The notes: generated from the sequence alone by a model not told the origin. A DNA stretch of 64,000 bases from SVEL01 sp045123575 (GCA_045123575.1 JBGVKG010000052.1:5955-69954); one strand, 5' to 3'. Positions 25,647 to 35,562 are shown, counted from the stretch's first letter. Numbers and translations: made by a program.

Positions 25647-27629
25647 CTAAAATCCCCGCTCTGCCAACTCATTTAACTCCATCTCTGTTTCAAGCATTCT
25701 CTCTAACAAAGTTTCCTGATTATGTTCTTCAGCGTCCAATTCGTTCTGCAGTTCCATAAGTTTTGGATAATTTGAAGCAATCTCCGGATTCATAAGCTGC
25801 ATTTTCAAATCGGCAATCTTTGCTTCACTATCCTCTATCTGCTTCTCATACTTTTCCATCTGCTTAACGAGGCGTGACTTAATCTTTCCTGGATTATAGT
25901 AAGTCTTTTTGTCAAATACATCCGACAATGTAGGTGCGCCACTTGTAGCCGGCTCATCATTGCCACCTTTGTTAGTCATTACACCATTTGTTCCTATAAG
26001 CCCTGCTGCCATCTTCTCTTTTTCTAACAAATATTCATCATATGTACAGTTATACTGCTTCACTTCATCCTTAGTAAAATCTAAAATATGTGTAGCTACC
26101 TGCTTTATAAAGTATCTATCATGGGATACGAATAAAACAGTTCCTGGAAAATCTGCAAGCATCTGCTCCAAAGCCTGTTTACCTACAATGTCCATATGAT
26201 TAGTAGGCTCATCTAAAATAAGTAAATTTGGCTTTGTCTGAAAAATCTTACAAAGTGATAAACGAACCTTCTCACCACCTGAGAGTTGCCCCATCTTCTT
26301 CATTACATCTTCACCAGAGAACAAGAATCCACCTAAAGCACCTCTGACCTCTTCTCTTACAAGCGTAGGATATTCCTCCCAGAAATTATCCAAAATAGTC
26401 TGTTCTGGATCTGCATCATCTAATACCGCTTTCTGCTGGTCAAAGTATCCCCATTCCACATTATTACCTATAGTAAACGAGCCTCCCAAGGCATCAATTG
26501 CTCCTACCAAAGTCTTTAGCAATGTAGATTTTCCTTTTCCGTTTTCACCGATAATAGCCATTTTATTGCCCTTTTGCAAAAGAAATGTAGCTTCACTCAA
26601 AACAGAATCATAACCGATTGCTAAATTCTTAGCATTTATTACATTAGTATAGCTCTCCATTCTAGGACTAAACATGGCTTTAAATGCTCTAGTATCAAAA
26701 CGTCTTGGTTTCTCTATCTTAACCATATGTTCTATTGCCATCTGCTTAGAACGAGCCGCAGCCACCTTAGTAGGCGTATTCTTCCACTTCTCAATCCATT
26801 CAGTCAATCTGGCGATTTCTTTTTGTTGCTCCTCATAGTCCTTTTCCTGCTTAATGAGATTTTCCTCCTTAAGCTTCATAAAAGTACTATAATTACCTGG
26901 ATATCTCTTGATTCCATGATACTCAATCTCATAAGTTACATCAGTGATTTTGTCTAAGAACATTCTATCATGGGATACAATTACCACCGCTTTATCATAT
27001 GTTTTAAGATAATTTTCAAGCCATTCAATAGTCGGTAAATCCAAGTGGTTAGTAGGCTCATCTAAAAGCATAATATCTGGGCGGCTAAGAAGAAGCTTAA
27101 TAAATGCAACCTTAGTTTGCTGTCCACCAGAAAAGGTTCCAATAGGTCGCTCCAAATCTTCCAAAGCAAAACCAAACTTCTGAAACATAACCTCTATATC
27201 TCGCTTCCAGGAATATCCTCCAAGTGCCTCCATTTTTTTCTGGAGCTCAGAATATTCCCCTAATAGGCTTCTACTTTCCACATCATCCTTAAGTAATTCT
27301 TCAACCTCAGCCATACGCTTTTCACATTCAAATACTGGATTAAATACTTTCTTTATCTCATCAAATACAGACACTTCTCCATCTGTAAAACTAATCTGTC
27401 TAAGATATCCTATCTCCTGTTTACCAGCAGTAATAATTCCACATTCCTCATCACTATCTAGATTGTCCATAGTAATATCTCCTGCGATAAGCTTTAAAAG
27501 AGTTGTCTTGCCACAACCATTTCTACCTACTACGGCAATTTTTTCTTTATCATGAATTTCAAAATTAACATCTTCTAAGATAGTATCAGCTGCGTAACGA
27601 ACTATTGCATGCTTTATCTGATATCTCAT
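25647..27629 (-). CDS. ABC-F family ribosome-associated ATPase
   Basis: About 660 residues with two ABC domains: VGRNGCGKTT near residue 36 and IGENGKGKST near 360, joined by the long charged linker typical of ABC-F (KEENLIKQEKDYEEQQKEIA). The C-terminal extension (about 560-660) is a coiled coil. Signature motifs FSGGQQTKVAF and LSGGEKVRLSL are intact. ABC-F proteins bind the ribosomal E-site; this one resembles YdiF/EttA-like housekeeping members more than resistance types. The open frame reaches 27698, but that would run through the tRNA terminator; I use the ATG at 27629 (MRYQIKHAIVRY). Confidence 0.93.
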   Translation of the reverse strand: MRYQIKHAIVRYAADTILEDVNFEIHDKEKIAVVGRNGCGKTTLLKLIAGDITMDNLDSDEECGIITAGKQEIGYLRQISFTDGEVSVFDEIKKVFNPVFECEKRMAEVEELLKDDVESRSLLGEYSELQKKMEALGGYSWKRDIEVMFQKFGFALEDLERPIGTFSGGQQTKVAFIKLLLSRPDIMLLDEPTNHLDLPTIEWLENYLKTYDKAVVIVSHDRMFLDKITDVTYEIEYHGIKRYPGNYSTFMKLKEENLIKQEKDYEEQQKEIARLTEWIEKWKNTPTKVAAARSKQMAIEHMVKIEKPRRFDTRAFKAMFSPRMESYTNVINAKNLAIGYDSVLSEATFLLQKGNKMAIIGENGKGKSTLLKTLVGAIDALGGSFTIGNNVEWGYFDQQKAVLDDADPEQTILDNFWEEYPTLVREEVRGALGGFLFSGEDVMKKMGQLSGGEKVRLSLCKIFQTKPNLLILDEPTNHMDIVGKQALEQMLADFPGTVLFVSHDRYFIKQVATHILDFTKDEVKQYNCTYDEYLLEKEKMAAGLIGTNGVMTNKGGNDEPATSGAPTLSDVFDKKTYYNPGKIKSRLVKQMEKYEKQIEDSEAKIADLKMQLMNPEIASNYPKLMELQNELDAEEHNQETLLERMLETEMELNELAERGF

Positions 27630-27655
27630 ATACCCACCGTACCTTTCTATATTGC

Positions 27656-27687
27656 AAAAAAGCTCTTGGAATCTTCCAAGAGCTTTT
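27656..27687 (-). terminator. Rho-independent terminator after tRNA-Gln
   Basis: A 14-bp perfect stem (AAAAGCTCTTGGAA / TTCCAAGAGCTTTT) with a 2-base gap at the tip, and a T-run on the minus strand. It lies 3 bp past the tRNA 3' end. Confidence 0.9.
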
Positions 27688-27689
27688 AA

Positions 27690-27762
27690 CTGGCCCACAA
27701 GGATTCGAACCTTGAGAATGCTGGAGTCAGAGTCCAGTGCCTTACCATTTGGCGATGGGCCA
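27690..27762 (-). tRNA. tRNA-Gln (anticodon CTG)
   Basis: A 73-base cloverleaf on the minus strand: acceptor TGGCCCA/TGGGCCA with discriminator G, D-arm CGCCAAATGGTAAGGC, anticodon stem CTGGA/TCCAG with loop CTCTGAC giving anticodon CTG, and T-arm with TTCGAAT. CCA is not encoded. CTG reads CAG codons. It is a stand-alone gene with its own terminator. Confidence 0.96.
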
Positions 27763-27819
27763 ATGTCTTAACGACAAGGAGCATTATACTATGCACATTC
27801 AAAAAATGCAAGTACTTTT

Positions 27820-28644
27820 TTAATTTTTTTCTGCAATTTCTATAAGACCATAAAGTAACAGATCTGGCTCATAGTTAAAAGCACTCTCAATACCACTGCT
27901 TATAAGCTCAGTATTGCCTCCTGTGATAACAACAGTGCACTCTGTTCCAAGTGTATCATTTATCTTTCTTATCATACCATCTACCATCAATGCATGACCA
28001 TATACTATGCCACTATTAATACAATCTTGGGATGTATTACCTATAATTGATTGTGGCTTTTCTACGGTATATGACTTTAACTTGGAAGCATTTTTAAGAA
28101 GTGACTCCGCACCTGTCATAAGACCTGGCGCTATAACTCCACCTAAGAATCTTCCATTTTCATCTATAACATTACATGTAGTAGCTGTACCTAAGTCAAA
28201 TACTATGATAGGAAGCTTATCGCTATACTTCTTAATAGCTGCTACTGTATCTGCCATACGGTCTGCTCCCAGCGTCTCTGCCGAATATAAACTTAGGTCG
28301 AGACCACAGTTTTCCTTATCCACCATGATAACCTTATCTGTAAGCCTGTCAGTTATCCACTCCAACACCTGCTCATCCTCTGCTACTACGCAAGATACAA
28401 CAGCCTTTTCAAAAAGCTTTTTACCAGGCACATAATACTTGCCACATAGTTGTGCAGATATGACATTACACCACTGATCAAGCAACAGTTCTCTGATGCC
28501 CTTTGGTCTATTGTTGAGCATCTTGAATGCATCTGCCTGCAACTGTTCCTCATCCGTCTTGAAACGTTTCACTATTTGCTTTTTTCCCATATCAACTGCG
28601 GCAAACGTTATAGTTGTGTTGCCAGCATCTACTATTAATATCAT
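27820..28644 (-). CDS. coaX: Type III pantothenate kinase
   Basis: 274 residues. This enzyme phosphorylates pantothenate in the first step of coenzyme A synthesis. The ASKHA-fold motifs are DAGNTTITFA at the N-terminus, GADRMADTVAA near 125, FDLGTATTCNVID near 150 and GGVIAPGLMTGAESLL near 172. Type III enzymes are not inhibited by CoA. It sits beside coaBC, the next two steps of the same pathway, which is strong context. Confidence 0.95.
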   Translation of the reverse strand: MILIVDAGNTTITFAAVDMGKKQIVKRFKTDEEQLQADAFKMLNNRPKGIRELLLDQWCNVISAQLCGKYYVPGKKLFEKAVVSCVVAEDEQVLEWITDRLTDKVIMVDKENCGLDLSLYSAETLGADRMADTVAAIKKYSDKLPIIVFDLGTATTCNVIDENGRFLGGVIAPGLMTGAESLLKNASKLKSYTVEKPQSIIGNTSQDCINSGIVYGHALMVDGMIRKINDTLGTECTVVITGGNTELISSGIESAFNYEPDLLLYGLIEIAEKN

Positions 28645-28680
28645 ATAGTGACTCCTGTTTAATAAATCTTTGTGTAAACC

Positions 28681-29877
28681 TTATTGCTCCATAGCTAAGA
28701 TATGGTCAAGGATAGCCTCCGCCACCTGTTCCTTTGTCATCTTTTCCAATTCCTTCACATTATCCTTAGTGATAAGAGTTACCACATTGGTATCTACACC
28801 AAAGCCTGCACCCTCCACATTAAGATTGTTGGCTACTATCATATCAGCGTTCTTCTTAGCCAATTTCGTCTTAGAGTTCTCAATCAGATTTTCTGTCTCC
28901 ATAGAGAATCCGCATACTATCTGACCATTCCCCTTATGTTCTCCAATATATTTAAGTATATCTTCTGTTCTCTTTAGGCGAATACTCATATCATCATCAG
29001 ACTTCTTTAGCTTATGGTCTGCTGTATCTACAGGTGTATAATCTGCCACCGCTGCAGCCTTGATGATAATATCCTGCTCGTCCATACGCTCTTTCACTGC
29101 ATTAAACATATCTGCTGCACTAATTATATTCACTACATTTACCGTAGCATCAGCCTTTACTCTCACTGGTCCAGATACCAGTGTCACGTCCGCTCCACGA
29201 CGGGCTGCTGCATTAGCTATGGCATACCCCATCTTGCCAGACGAATGATTGGTGATATATCTAACAGGGTCAATTGACTCCACTGTAGGACCTGCTGTAA
29301 CAAGCACCTTCTTACCAGCAAGGTCCTGTACAGGTGCAAGTACCTTCTCTATAGCTTCTATAAGTATATCTTCTGATGGTAGTTTTCCTGCACCTACATC
29401 ACCACAAGCCAGTCTGCCTGTATCTGGCTCGATTATTCTATATCCATACTCCTCTAGACGACTCATATTGTCCCTAAAGATTTTATTGTTATACATGTTT
29501 GTATTCATAGCTGGCGACACAAGTATAGGACAAGTACACGCCATAATAGTTGTAGTCAGCATATCATCTGCTATACCACAGGCTATCTTGCCTATTACAT
29601 TGGCTGTTGCTGGTGCTATAAGCGCCACATCCGCCGCTTTAGCTATAGACACATGCTCTACATTGAACTCAAAGTTTCTATCAAATGTATCAACGAGACA
29701 CTTATGATTAGTCAATGTCTCAAAGGTTATAGGATTAATGAAATTTGTAGCATTCTTGGTCATAATAACATGGACATCTGCACCTTTTTTCACAAGGGCA
29801 CTTGCCACATTTGCCATCTTATATGCCGCTATAGAGCCTGTCACTCCTAATAATATTGTCTTTCCCTGCAAATTCAT
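28681..29877 (-). CDS. coaBC: Bifunctional PPC decarboxylase / phosphopantothenate-cysteine ligase
   Basis: 398 residues. The CoaC half is a flavoprotein decarboxylase: active-site His75 in FNVEHVSIAKAAD, and the PxMNxxM motif in SPAMNTNMYN. The conserved ACGDVGAGKLPS contains its catalytic cysteine. The CoaB half (about 185-398) starts KKVLVTAGPTVESIDPVRYI and has SGKMGYAIA and a KLKKS phosphate-binding segment. Together they convert 4'-phosphopantothenate to 4'-phosphopantetheine. It is 36 bp upstream of coaX; together they form a small CoA operon. Confidence 0.96.
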   Translation of the reverse strand: MNLQGKTILLGVTGSIAAYKMANVASALVKKGADVHVIMTKNATNFINPITFETLTNHKCLVDTFDRNFEFNVEHVSIAKAADVALIAPATANVIGKIACGIADDMLTTTIMACTCPILVSPAMNTNMYNNKIFRDNMSRLEEYGYRIIEPDTGRLACGDVGAGKLPSEDILIEAIEKVLAPVQDLAGKKVLVTAGPTVESIDPVRYITNHSSGKMGYAIANAAARRGADVTLVSGPVRVKADATVNVVNIISAADMFNAVKERMDEQDIIIKAAAVADYTPVDTADHKLKKSDDDMSIRLKRTEDILKYIGEHKGNGQIVCGFSMETENLIENSKTKLAKKNADMIVANNLNVEGAGFGVDTNVVTLITKDNVKELEKMTKEQVAEAILDHILAMEQ

Positions 29878-30121
29878 ATCGCTATCTCCTCCTAGATGAG
29901 AGCATATGCTAACTCCTCATCCCCTGCCTTATGACAGTTTCAACTAAATTAGGTACATTTTAATACAATAAATATTGTAGTGCAAGTTTTTTTATTATAA
30001 AGCCTTGATTTTCGAATTGCTTTTCCATTGTCTGTCACTCCCTCATATGCTATTATAGATGTATATTTTCGTATTATTTCATCCCTTTATTTTAAAGAGT
30101 TCACAAGTCAGGAGGATTACT

Positions 30122-31057
30122 ATGGGCATAAATATAGACAATTTTATAAAAGATATAAGTGACATAAAACAGCGATATACCGACACTCAAAAATTAAGTG
30201 TCTTACAAAAGGATTTATACACATTTTCAAAAAAGTATTGTAAGGTATATGCAGTAAGTGACTATCTGCTTAATATCGGTGAGGAACATATAGCCAATGG
30301 TGATTATGAAGCTGGCATAAGTTACATAAAAGCTGTCGATAAACACTTTAAATATGTTGGAAACGAAACTACCTTATATCTAAGAATGGCTGAACATTAT
30401 ATAGAGAACGAGGATATTAGCAAAGGAAGCAAGTATCTGGTAAAACTATGCACCGATACTGTTGACAATTATGAAGAATCCATAGCTTTCAATGAATTAA
30501 CTCATGTATGGAATAAATATAAGCACCTAGTAATTGGAAAAGTTCCTAAATCAATTTCCATTAATTCTTCTGCGACACCATTACCCCCAGAAGAATGTAC
30601 TGCTTCAATCAATGATATATTTTCATTAGAACAAGATAATATCTTAAGCGAACTATTTTCACATCTTATGGAATTATGCGGAAATGGGGAATATATGAAC
30701 AATCTTAATCAATGGGAATCCGTCGTATTCTATACCCTTGAACTATGCACCGAAGTTAATTCTGGTGGATTCGATAGCTACCTATACTACTACGTTAACC
30801 ATTTCCAAAAAGCTATTGATGCACTCAAAGCCATAGATGCACAGACAATGATATCACTTACAGAAGATATAGTGAATAAATTCCCATGCAAGAAGCTTCC
30901 AAAATCTACGGATAGTATTCAAAATGCGCTAGATACTATGGGAGAAAGGGGCATAGATTTTGAGACAGAAGATGACATTTTCTACGAAACTGGTGAGAAG
31001 GAGCTACTGAATAGATTGCTTTTATATGCAGTAGAAAATAGGGAGTATTTTAGATAA
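30122..31057 (+). CDS. DUF4375 (DMP19-like) domain protein with helical N-terminus
   Basis: 311 residues. Residues 1-160 are helical and TPR-like (YLLNIGEEHIANGDYEAGIS, LYLRMAEHYIENEDISKGS). The C-terminal half (about 195-311) has a DUF4375/DMP19 look: NEV-like CTEVNSGGFDSYLYYYVNH, EDIVNKFPCKKLPKS and a final acidic helix segment before ENREYF. DMP19 of Neisseria is a DNA-mimic that blocks a repressor; whether this protein does so is unknown. AGGAGG precedes the ATG at 30122, which I chose over an upstream ATG at 30059. It faces the AAA ATPase gene and marks the left edge of the accessory region. Confidence 0.6.
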   Translation: MGINIDNFIKDISDIKQRYTDTQKLSVLQKDLYTFSKKYCKVYAVSDYLLNIGEEHIANGDYEAGISYIKAVDKHFKYVGNETTLYLRMAEHYIENEDISKGSKYLVKLCTDTVDNYEESIAFNELTHVWNKYKHLVIGKVPKSISINSSATPLPPEECTASINDIFSLEQDNILSELFSHLMELCGNGEYMNNLNQWESVVFYTLELCTEVNSGGFDSYLYYYVNHFQKAIDALKAIDAQTMISLTEDIVNKFPCKKLPKSTDSIQNALDTMGERGIDFETEDDIFYETGEKELLNRLLLYAVENREYFR

Positions 31058-31092
31058 TGAACATAGCCAAAACAATTTTTTCCTAACTAATC

Positions 31093-31127
31093 AAAAAAGC
31101 TTTCAAGAGTTCTCTCGAAAGCTTTTT
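31093..31127 (+). terminator. Rho-independent terminator between convergent genes
   Basis: A stem AAAAAGCTTTC / GAAAGCTTTTT with extra pairs AGAG/CTCT near the tip. T-runs on both strands suggest two-way action. Confidence 0.8.
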
Positions 31128-31168
31128 AGGTAAAACACTTTATCAACGTAATACTAATTACATTACAA

Positions 31169-32635
31169 TTACAAAACATATAAGATATTTATTGCATTTT
31201 TTACATGAATTGTTAGTTCCGTGGGATCAATGCTAACATCCATATAGTTCGGATTACTATGATGATATATTTTTGAGTAATCATTTAATTCCTCAATTAT
31301 TGGTAAATATTCTTTTAAGCGAAACAATGATGAATCCTTCTTCGCATCCCTAATCATAACAATAAAATCTCCCAACCATTGTGTATCTTTAACTAGGCTA
31401 AAATATTTTAATCTAAATACACCTTCTATACATGGTCTAATACATCGTACAACTTCTCTTAGAGACTCTGTTTCCCCTTCTGATAAATACTTATTTAAAG
31501 TAACAATATCCTTAGATAATCCTGTCATTAATGATTTTTTAAAATCACAGTTAGTAAAAATATACGAATCCTGCTTTCTACATAGTTGGAGTTTTAGCGC
31601 AACATCATCATATAATGCATTACAAAAATCATTTGCAAAATGCAAATCGTGCGTAAACACAAATAATTGTCCCACCTTATGTGCCATACGCACCATTTGA
31701 GTAATCGTAGTTTGTTTTCTATGCGTATCGAAACTTGTAAATGGATCATCTATAACAATAATATAGTCTTGTGCATTTGGAACAATATCCATTTTAGCTA
31801 AAAAGAATGATAATGCTAATGCGTTTTTATCTCCCTCACTCAAATAATACTTTAGCGAAGTACTAGTTGAGGATTCTCTATCCGAAAAGTGAATTTCATG
31901 ATTATTTATTTTTAATCCATATATTAAACGAATCTCATTTGAATTACTTGGGAATACTACTTTTTGATCAATTATTTTTAAATCATTGCTAAAGGATGAT
32001 AAATACCTATTTATATTAGATATATACTCATTTACTTTAGGTTGTATCAATTCATGTCTTCGCTTTTTTATCTCAGACACATTTGAGACTAATTCTTCCC
32101 TTTCCTTAACTTGTTTTTGATATAAAACATCCTTATTTACATCTTTATTCTCGTTCTTTAATCGTACCTTGCGATTCTTTATTCTCCCCCTAATAATTGA
32201 TAATTCTCGATTAACATCATTAAGTTCTTTTCTTATCATTCTCGCTTCATCCGGGAAAGATAATTCAAATATATTCAATTCACTTTTTTTATCCTCGATT
32301 GAAATTGTATATACATTATCCTCTAAATAAAAACTGTTGAATATTTCAATATTTTTATGATTTCTATTCCAATTTTTATTAGAATAAATAAACTGTTTGC
32401 CGTCATCTCCAAGTAGTTTTATTTCTGCTGCACTTTTACTTTCAAACGATGTTTTAGCTTCAATTGAAGAATTATCACATAGAGACTTGAACATTAAAGA
32501 TAGACTAGTTTTCCCACTACCATTTGGAGCATATATTATGTTTGTTTTTGCAAATACACAATCCCAATCAGATACTGTTCTGTTAAAATTTAAAAACTTA
32601 TTATAATTTTTTATCGATAGTATTTTTTTTATCAT
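31169..32635 (-). CDS. AAA_13-type ATPase, possible RloC/PrrC-like toxin
   Basis: 488 residues. An ABC/SMC-like ATPase split by a long coiled coil: Walker A YAPNGSGKTSLSL near residue 36, coiled coil about 140-205, signature LSEGDKNALALSFFLA near 275, Walker B IIVIDDPFTSFD near 300, and H-loop FVFTHDLHF near 335. This is the AAA_13 family of PrrC/RloC-like proteins. In the C-terminal part I see R400-x3-E404 (IRPCIEG) and H458-H459 (KIYHHSN), which recalls the Arg-x3-Glu...His set of the PrrC anticodon nuclease. The spacing differs, so nuclease activity is a guess. Base composition is more AT-rich than neighbours, fitting a transferred defence gene. The start has no strong ribosome site. Confidence 0.7.
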   Translation of the reverse strand: MIKKILSIKNYNKFLNFNRTVSDWDCVFAKTNIIYAPNGSGKTSLSLMFKSLCDNSSIEAKTSFESKSAAEIKLLGDDGKQFIYSNKNWNRNHKNIEIFNSFYLEDNVYTISIEDKKSELNIFELSFPDEARMIRKELNDVNRELSIIRGRIKNRKVRLKNENKDVNKDVLYQKQVKEREELVSNVSEIKKRRHELIQPKVNEYISNINRYLSSFSNDLKIIDQKVVFPSNSNEIRLIYGLKINNHEIHFSDRESSTSTSLKYYLSEGDKNALALSFFLAKMDIVPNAQDYIIVIDDPFTSFDTHRKQTTITQMVRMAHKVGQLFVFTHDLHFANDFCNALYDDVALKLQLCRKQDSYIFTNCDFKKSLMTGLSKDIVTLNKYLSEGETESLREVVRCIRPCIEGVFRLKYFSLVKDTQWLGDFIVMIRDAKKDSSLFRLKEYLPIIEELNDYSKIYHHSNPNYMDVSIDPTELTIHVKNAINILYVL

Positions 32636-32835
32636 TTTCTCTCTTCTCTTTCGCTCGAAATGTATATAATGCTTTTATCAACATTCTACAATTCTCTAAT
32701 ACTAATTTTAATTATATTTCCCAAATACAATATATATTAACAATATTATTCTATTCCATGTCTTTTATCTATACCTATTACAATATCAGATACCCCTTCA
32801 TTTTTTACATAGCTATATAATCACTCTTATCTTTA

Positions 32836-33957
32836 CTACCAAAACCAATATCTCTTCTTCACAAATATATATATTACAACTCCCACAACAAAAGCAACCA
32901 TGGCACCAACTATTGTATAAACCATATACTTCCTATCGATTACATTTTTTGTATGCTGTAATTTGTATTCCCCCGCGGTAGATAAAATTATCTCTTTTGT
33001 GTCACTTGTATTGATATATTCATATTTACTCTTGGCATTATTGTATAAATACAGGTATTGTCCCTTTGGTTCATCCAAGCATAAACTAATAGTCCCGCAC
33101 AAATTGTTGCCTTGATTTAGATTAAAGCTCATTACACCATCAACATTCTTTAGTGAGATATCTGTATACAATTCATTCTTGTAATTAACAATATCACTTC
33201 CGTCAATCCTTATGGTATAACCAGCTCCTACTATCTCTAATTCCTGCTTTGTTTCATAAAGATGCTTTAAAATCTTAGAATTTACTACACTTTGCTCAGA
33301 TGCTAAAATAGTATCTTTATAAACAAATTCACTATCTGCTTCATTATCAGCTACAGTTTCCTGCTGGTCATAATTTACTGCTTGATTAACTATCACAGAC
33401 ACAGCAACAGACTTATCTGCGTTTGAAATCACAATCGTAGTAGTCCCAGTTTTGTTAGCCGTAATTAGACCATTCTCAGTCACAGTTGCTATAGAGGTGT
33501 CAACACTTTTGTATTTTAATGACTGTTCTGCTTCATTTGGATACACATTCGCTAATATTTGATAGGTTTCACCAGATTTTAACGCCAAGTAATTTCTATT
33601 CAAGGATATGCTGGTTGTTGCTACCTTTACAGTTAATTCGACTTCCTTCTTAAACTCTCCAGCTAAAAGTGTAATAGTTACATTTCCTTTGCTCATACCC
33701 TTTACTTCACCAGTAGAGTTTACAGTCGCAATAGAAGTATCTGAAGATGTATATGTTATAGTTGTCTCCGTGGCATCCGTAGGTAATACTTTTCCCGAAA
33801 GGGTTATTGTGCTTCCCACCTCTAATACTGATTCATAATCAGTTATCTCTATATCCGTAGCCTCTACATATTCATCTGCATTAATTTGTAATGGAATCAA
33901 CCGTATTATTGCCATCAACAACACTATACCTAGTTTTCTCACCATTCTTTTTTTCAT
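32836..33957 (-). CDS. Ig-like (BIG_2) surface protein with C-terminal anchor
   Basis: 373 residues. A signal peptide (about 8-27) is followed by two BIG_2 Ig-like repeats (about 32-115 and 118-200). Each carries the typical SSDTSIATV / SVDTSIATV phrase and a VTITL or TTIVIS strand. A beta-rich domain (about 220-335) and a C-terminal transmembrane helix (about 345-366) with a KKRYWFW tail follow. It is probably anchored in the cytoplasmic membrane and reaches into the wall. It is the last gene of the bacteriocin-like operon, 13 bp past the HlyD gene; immunity, adhesion or retention are all possible. Confidence 0.75.
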   Translation of the reverse strand: MKKRMVRKLGIVLLMAIIRLIPLQINADEYVEATDIEITDYESVLEVGSTITLSGKVLPTDATETTITYTSSDTSIATVNSTGEVKGMSKGNVTITLLAGEFKKEVELTVKVATTSISLNRNYLALKSGETYQILANVYPNEAEQSLKYKSVDTSIATVTENGLITANKTGTTTIVISNADKSVAVSVIVNQAVNYDQQETVADNEADSEFVYKDTILASEQSVVNSKILKHLYETKQELEIVGAGYTIRIDGSDIVNYKNELYTDISLKNVDGVMSFNLNQGNNLCGTISLCLDEPKGQYLYLYNNAKSKYEYINTSDTKEIILSTAGEYKLQHTKNVIDRKYMVYTIVGAMVAFVVGVVIYIFVKKRYWFW

Positions 33958-33970
33958 CCCTTATCACCAC

Positions 33971-35098
33971 TTACTTCGATTTAAACCCTAATTTATCTAA
34001 AATATAGTTAAAATAAGTAACTTTGTCATATTGTATTCTAGCCACTACTGACATTCCATTAGTAATGTCTATCTTATCACCGCTTTGACTTATTACATAA
34101 TCTGCATCCATACTAATCAATATCCTAAAAACTTGAACTGTACTGCCACCATTACGTTCTTGAGTAGTAATGTTACTATCAATCTGCTCCACCGAACCTG
34201 ATATTGTTCCATATACAGACTGTGATAATCCATCCACAACTATCTGAACCTCATCTCCTGTATGTATTCTAGCCATATCAGAAGTAGATATATAAGCCTC
34301 TATTATCGGTTTTGATTTCTCAGGAGTTATAGTAGCAACTGTAGTCATAGTCTGTACAACCATACCACTTTTATAATTTCCAATCATATGCAAGACTCCA
34401 GTAGCTGTCGCCTTTACCTTATAATTTGCTTGTCCATTATTTATGGCTGCAAGCTGTGCATCAATGGATACAACTTGTAATTTAGCTTGTTCTATAGTGC
34501 TTTCCGCTGACTTAATTGCTGAATAATAGATTTCGTCTATCTTTCCTTGATTTCTTATCAGCTCCGCCTCTATCTGTTCATCTGTATAACCATACATCTG
34601 ATATGCACTAGTATCCAATGTACTTTGAGTTATTTGAGACTTATACACCTCATATATATGATAATATAAACTATCATCTGGATTAGACTCATCAAAATAG
34701 TTAGTATCATCTTTTATAGCTTTAACTAATATCTCATTTTGATATATCTGTAACTCATACGCTTTCTTACTTTCGATAAGTTGTTGCTCCTGCAGATCAT
34801 ACTCCGTACTCTTTACCGTAAAAAGTACATCTCCTTTTTCAACAAGCATACCCTCTCTCATATTGCAAGTATCAATCTGCCCTGTATATGTACTCATAAC
34901 ATAATTAGATTCTTCGCTAGTCACCATCCCTTGTACTTGAATAATATACATCTTCGGTGTATTTATACTCCATATAATAGCTAACACTAAAAATACTCCC
35001 ACAATAAATATCAGTGCATATCCAAACGCAGGAAGATTTTTATCATATAATATTCTACTGTCCCTCATACTTTCTAGTGTTTTTACCGTCTTCTTCAT
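33971..35098 (-). CDS. HlyD-family membrane fusion protein
   Basis: 375 residues. One transmembrane helix (about 25-46) and a biotinyl/lipoyl half-motif (VQGMVTSEESNYVMSTYTGQI ... EGMLVEKGDVLFTV) are followed by a helical hairpin (about 105-215) and the return lipoyl half (KATATGVLHMIGNYKSGMVV). The beta-barrel region has HTGDEVQIVVDG. In Gram-positives, such adaptors (MesE/LcnD-like) work with C39-peptidase ABC exporters of bacteriocins. The gene start overlaps the previous stop as TGATG. Confidence 0.9.
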   Translation of the reverse strand: MKKTVKTLESMRDSRILYDKNLPAFGYALIFIVGVFLVLAIIWSINTPKMYIIQVQGMVTSEESNYVMSTYTGQIDTCNMREGMLVEKGDVLFTVKSTEYDLQEQQLIESKKAYELQIYQNEILVKAIKDDTNYFDESNPDDSLYYHIYEVYKSQITQSTLDTSAYQMYGYTDEQIEAELIRNQGKIDEIYYSAIKSAESTIEQAKLQVVSIDAQLAAINNGQANYKVKATATGVLHMIGNYKSGMVVQTMTTVATITPEKSKPIIEAYISTSDMARIHTGDEVQIVVDGLSQSVYGTISGSVEQIDSNITTQERNGGSTVQVFRILISMDADYVISQSGDKIDITNGMSVVARIQYDKVTYFNYILDKLGFKSK

Positions 35099-35562
35099 CA
35101 GTCCGCTCGCTCCATAAATACATCAGCTGTAATGGTATCATTTTCTTCATCTCTATCCACAAAGATTGTATAACTATCTCCTTTAAGTGGAATATCATTT
35201 TCAAAGGCCTCTAGCTGAATTTTATCATAAGCATACTTAAGCTGGGCAGTTGGTCCTATGTAGCGACAGTACATACAATTCGGGATACGAACAATTGATT
35301 CCATAGTGTATGGTTGCTCTACACTATGTATAAATGAATTACACTGTAACATAATGCGAATATCTACAACCATCTCACCATTTTCGTTTATGTAGGAGTT
35401 AGCATATTGGACTAATGGCCCTATTTGTACTGCTCCCTTTACCTTAATATGAGACTGAATCTGTTGTACCAGTACTCCAAGTTCTTCTTGTATATGACAT
35501 TTTTTTATTAAAACATTAGATAATTTCAACGTTCTATTCTTATAAAATTCCATTTTTTTCAT
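35098..35562 (-). CDS. GyrI-like small-molecule-binding fold protein (tentative)
   Basis: 154 residues with no signal peptide or membrane segment. The second half, MYCRYIGPTAQLKYAYDKIQ followed by an acidic IFVDRDEENDTITADVFM strand, resembles the GyrI-like (AraC effector-binding) fold. There the G-P-x-x-x-x-x-x-Y pattern precedes the ligand helix. Such proteins bind small hydrophobic molecules or inhibit gyrase. A cytosolic protein of this type inside a bacteriocin export operon is odd; immunity or drug binding are guesses. Confidence 0.45.
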   Translation of the reverse strand: MKKMEFYKNRTLKLSNVLIKKCHIQEELGVLVQQIQSHIKVKGAVQIGPLVQYANSYINENGEMVVDIRIMLQCNSFIHSVEQPYTMESIVRIPNCMYCRYIGPTAQLKYAYDKIQLEAFENDIPLKGDSYTIFVDRDEENDTITADVFMERAD

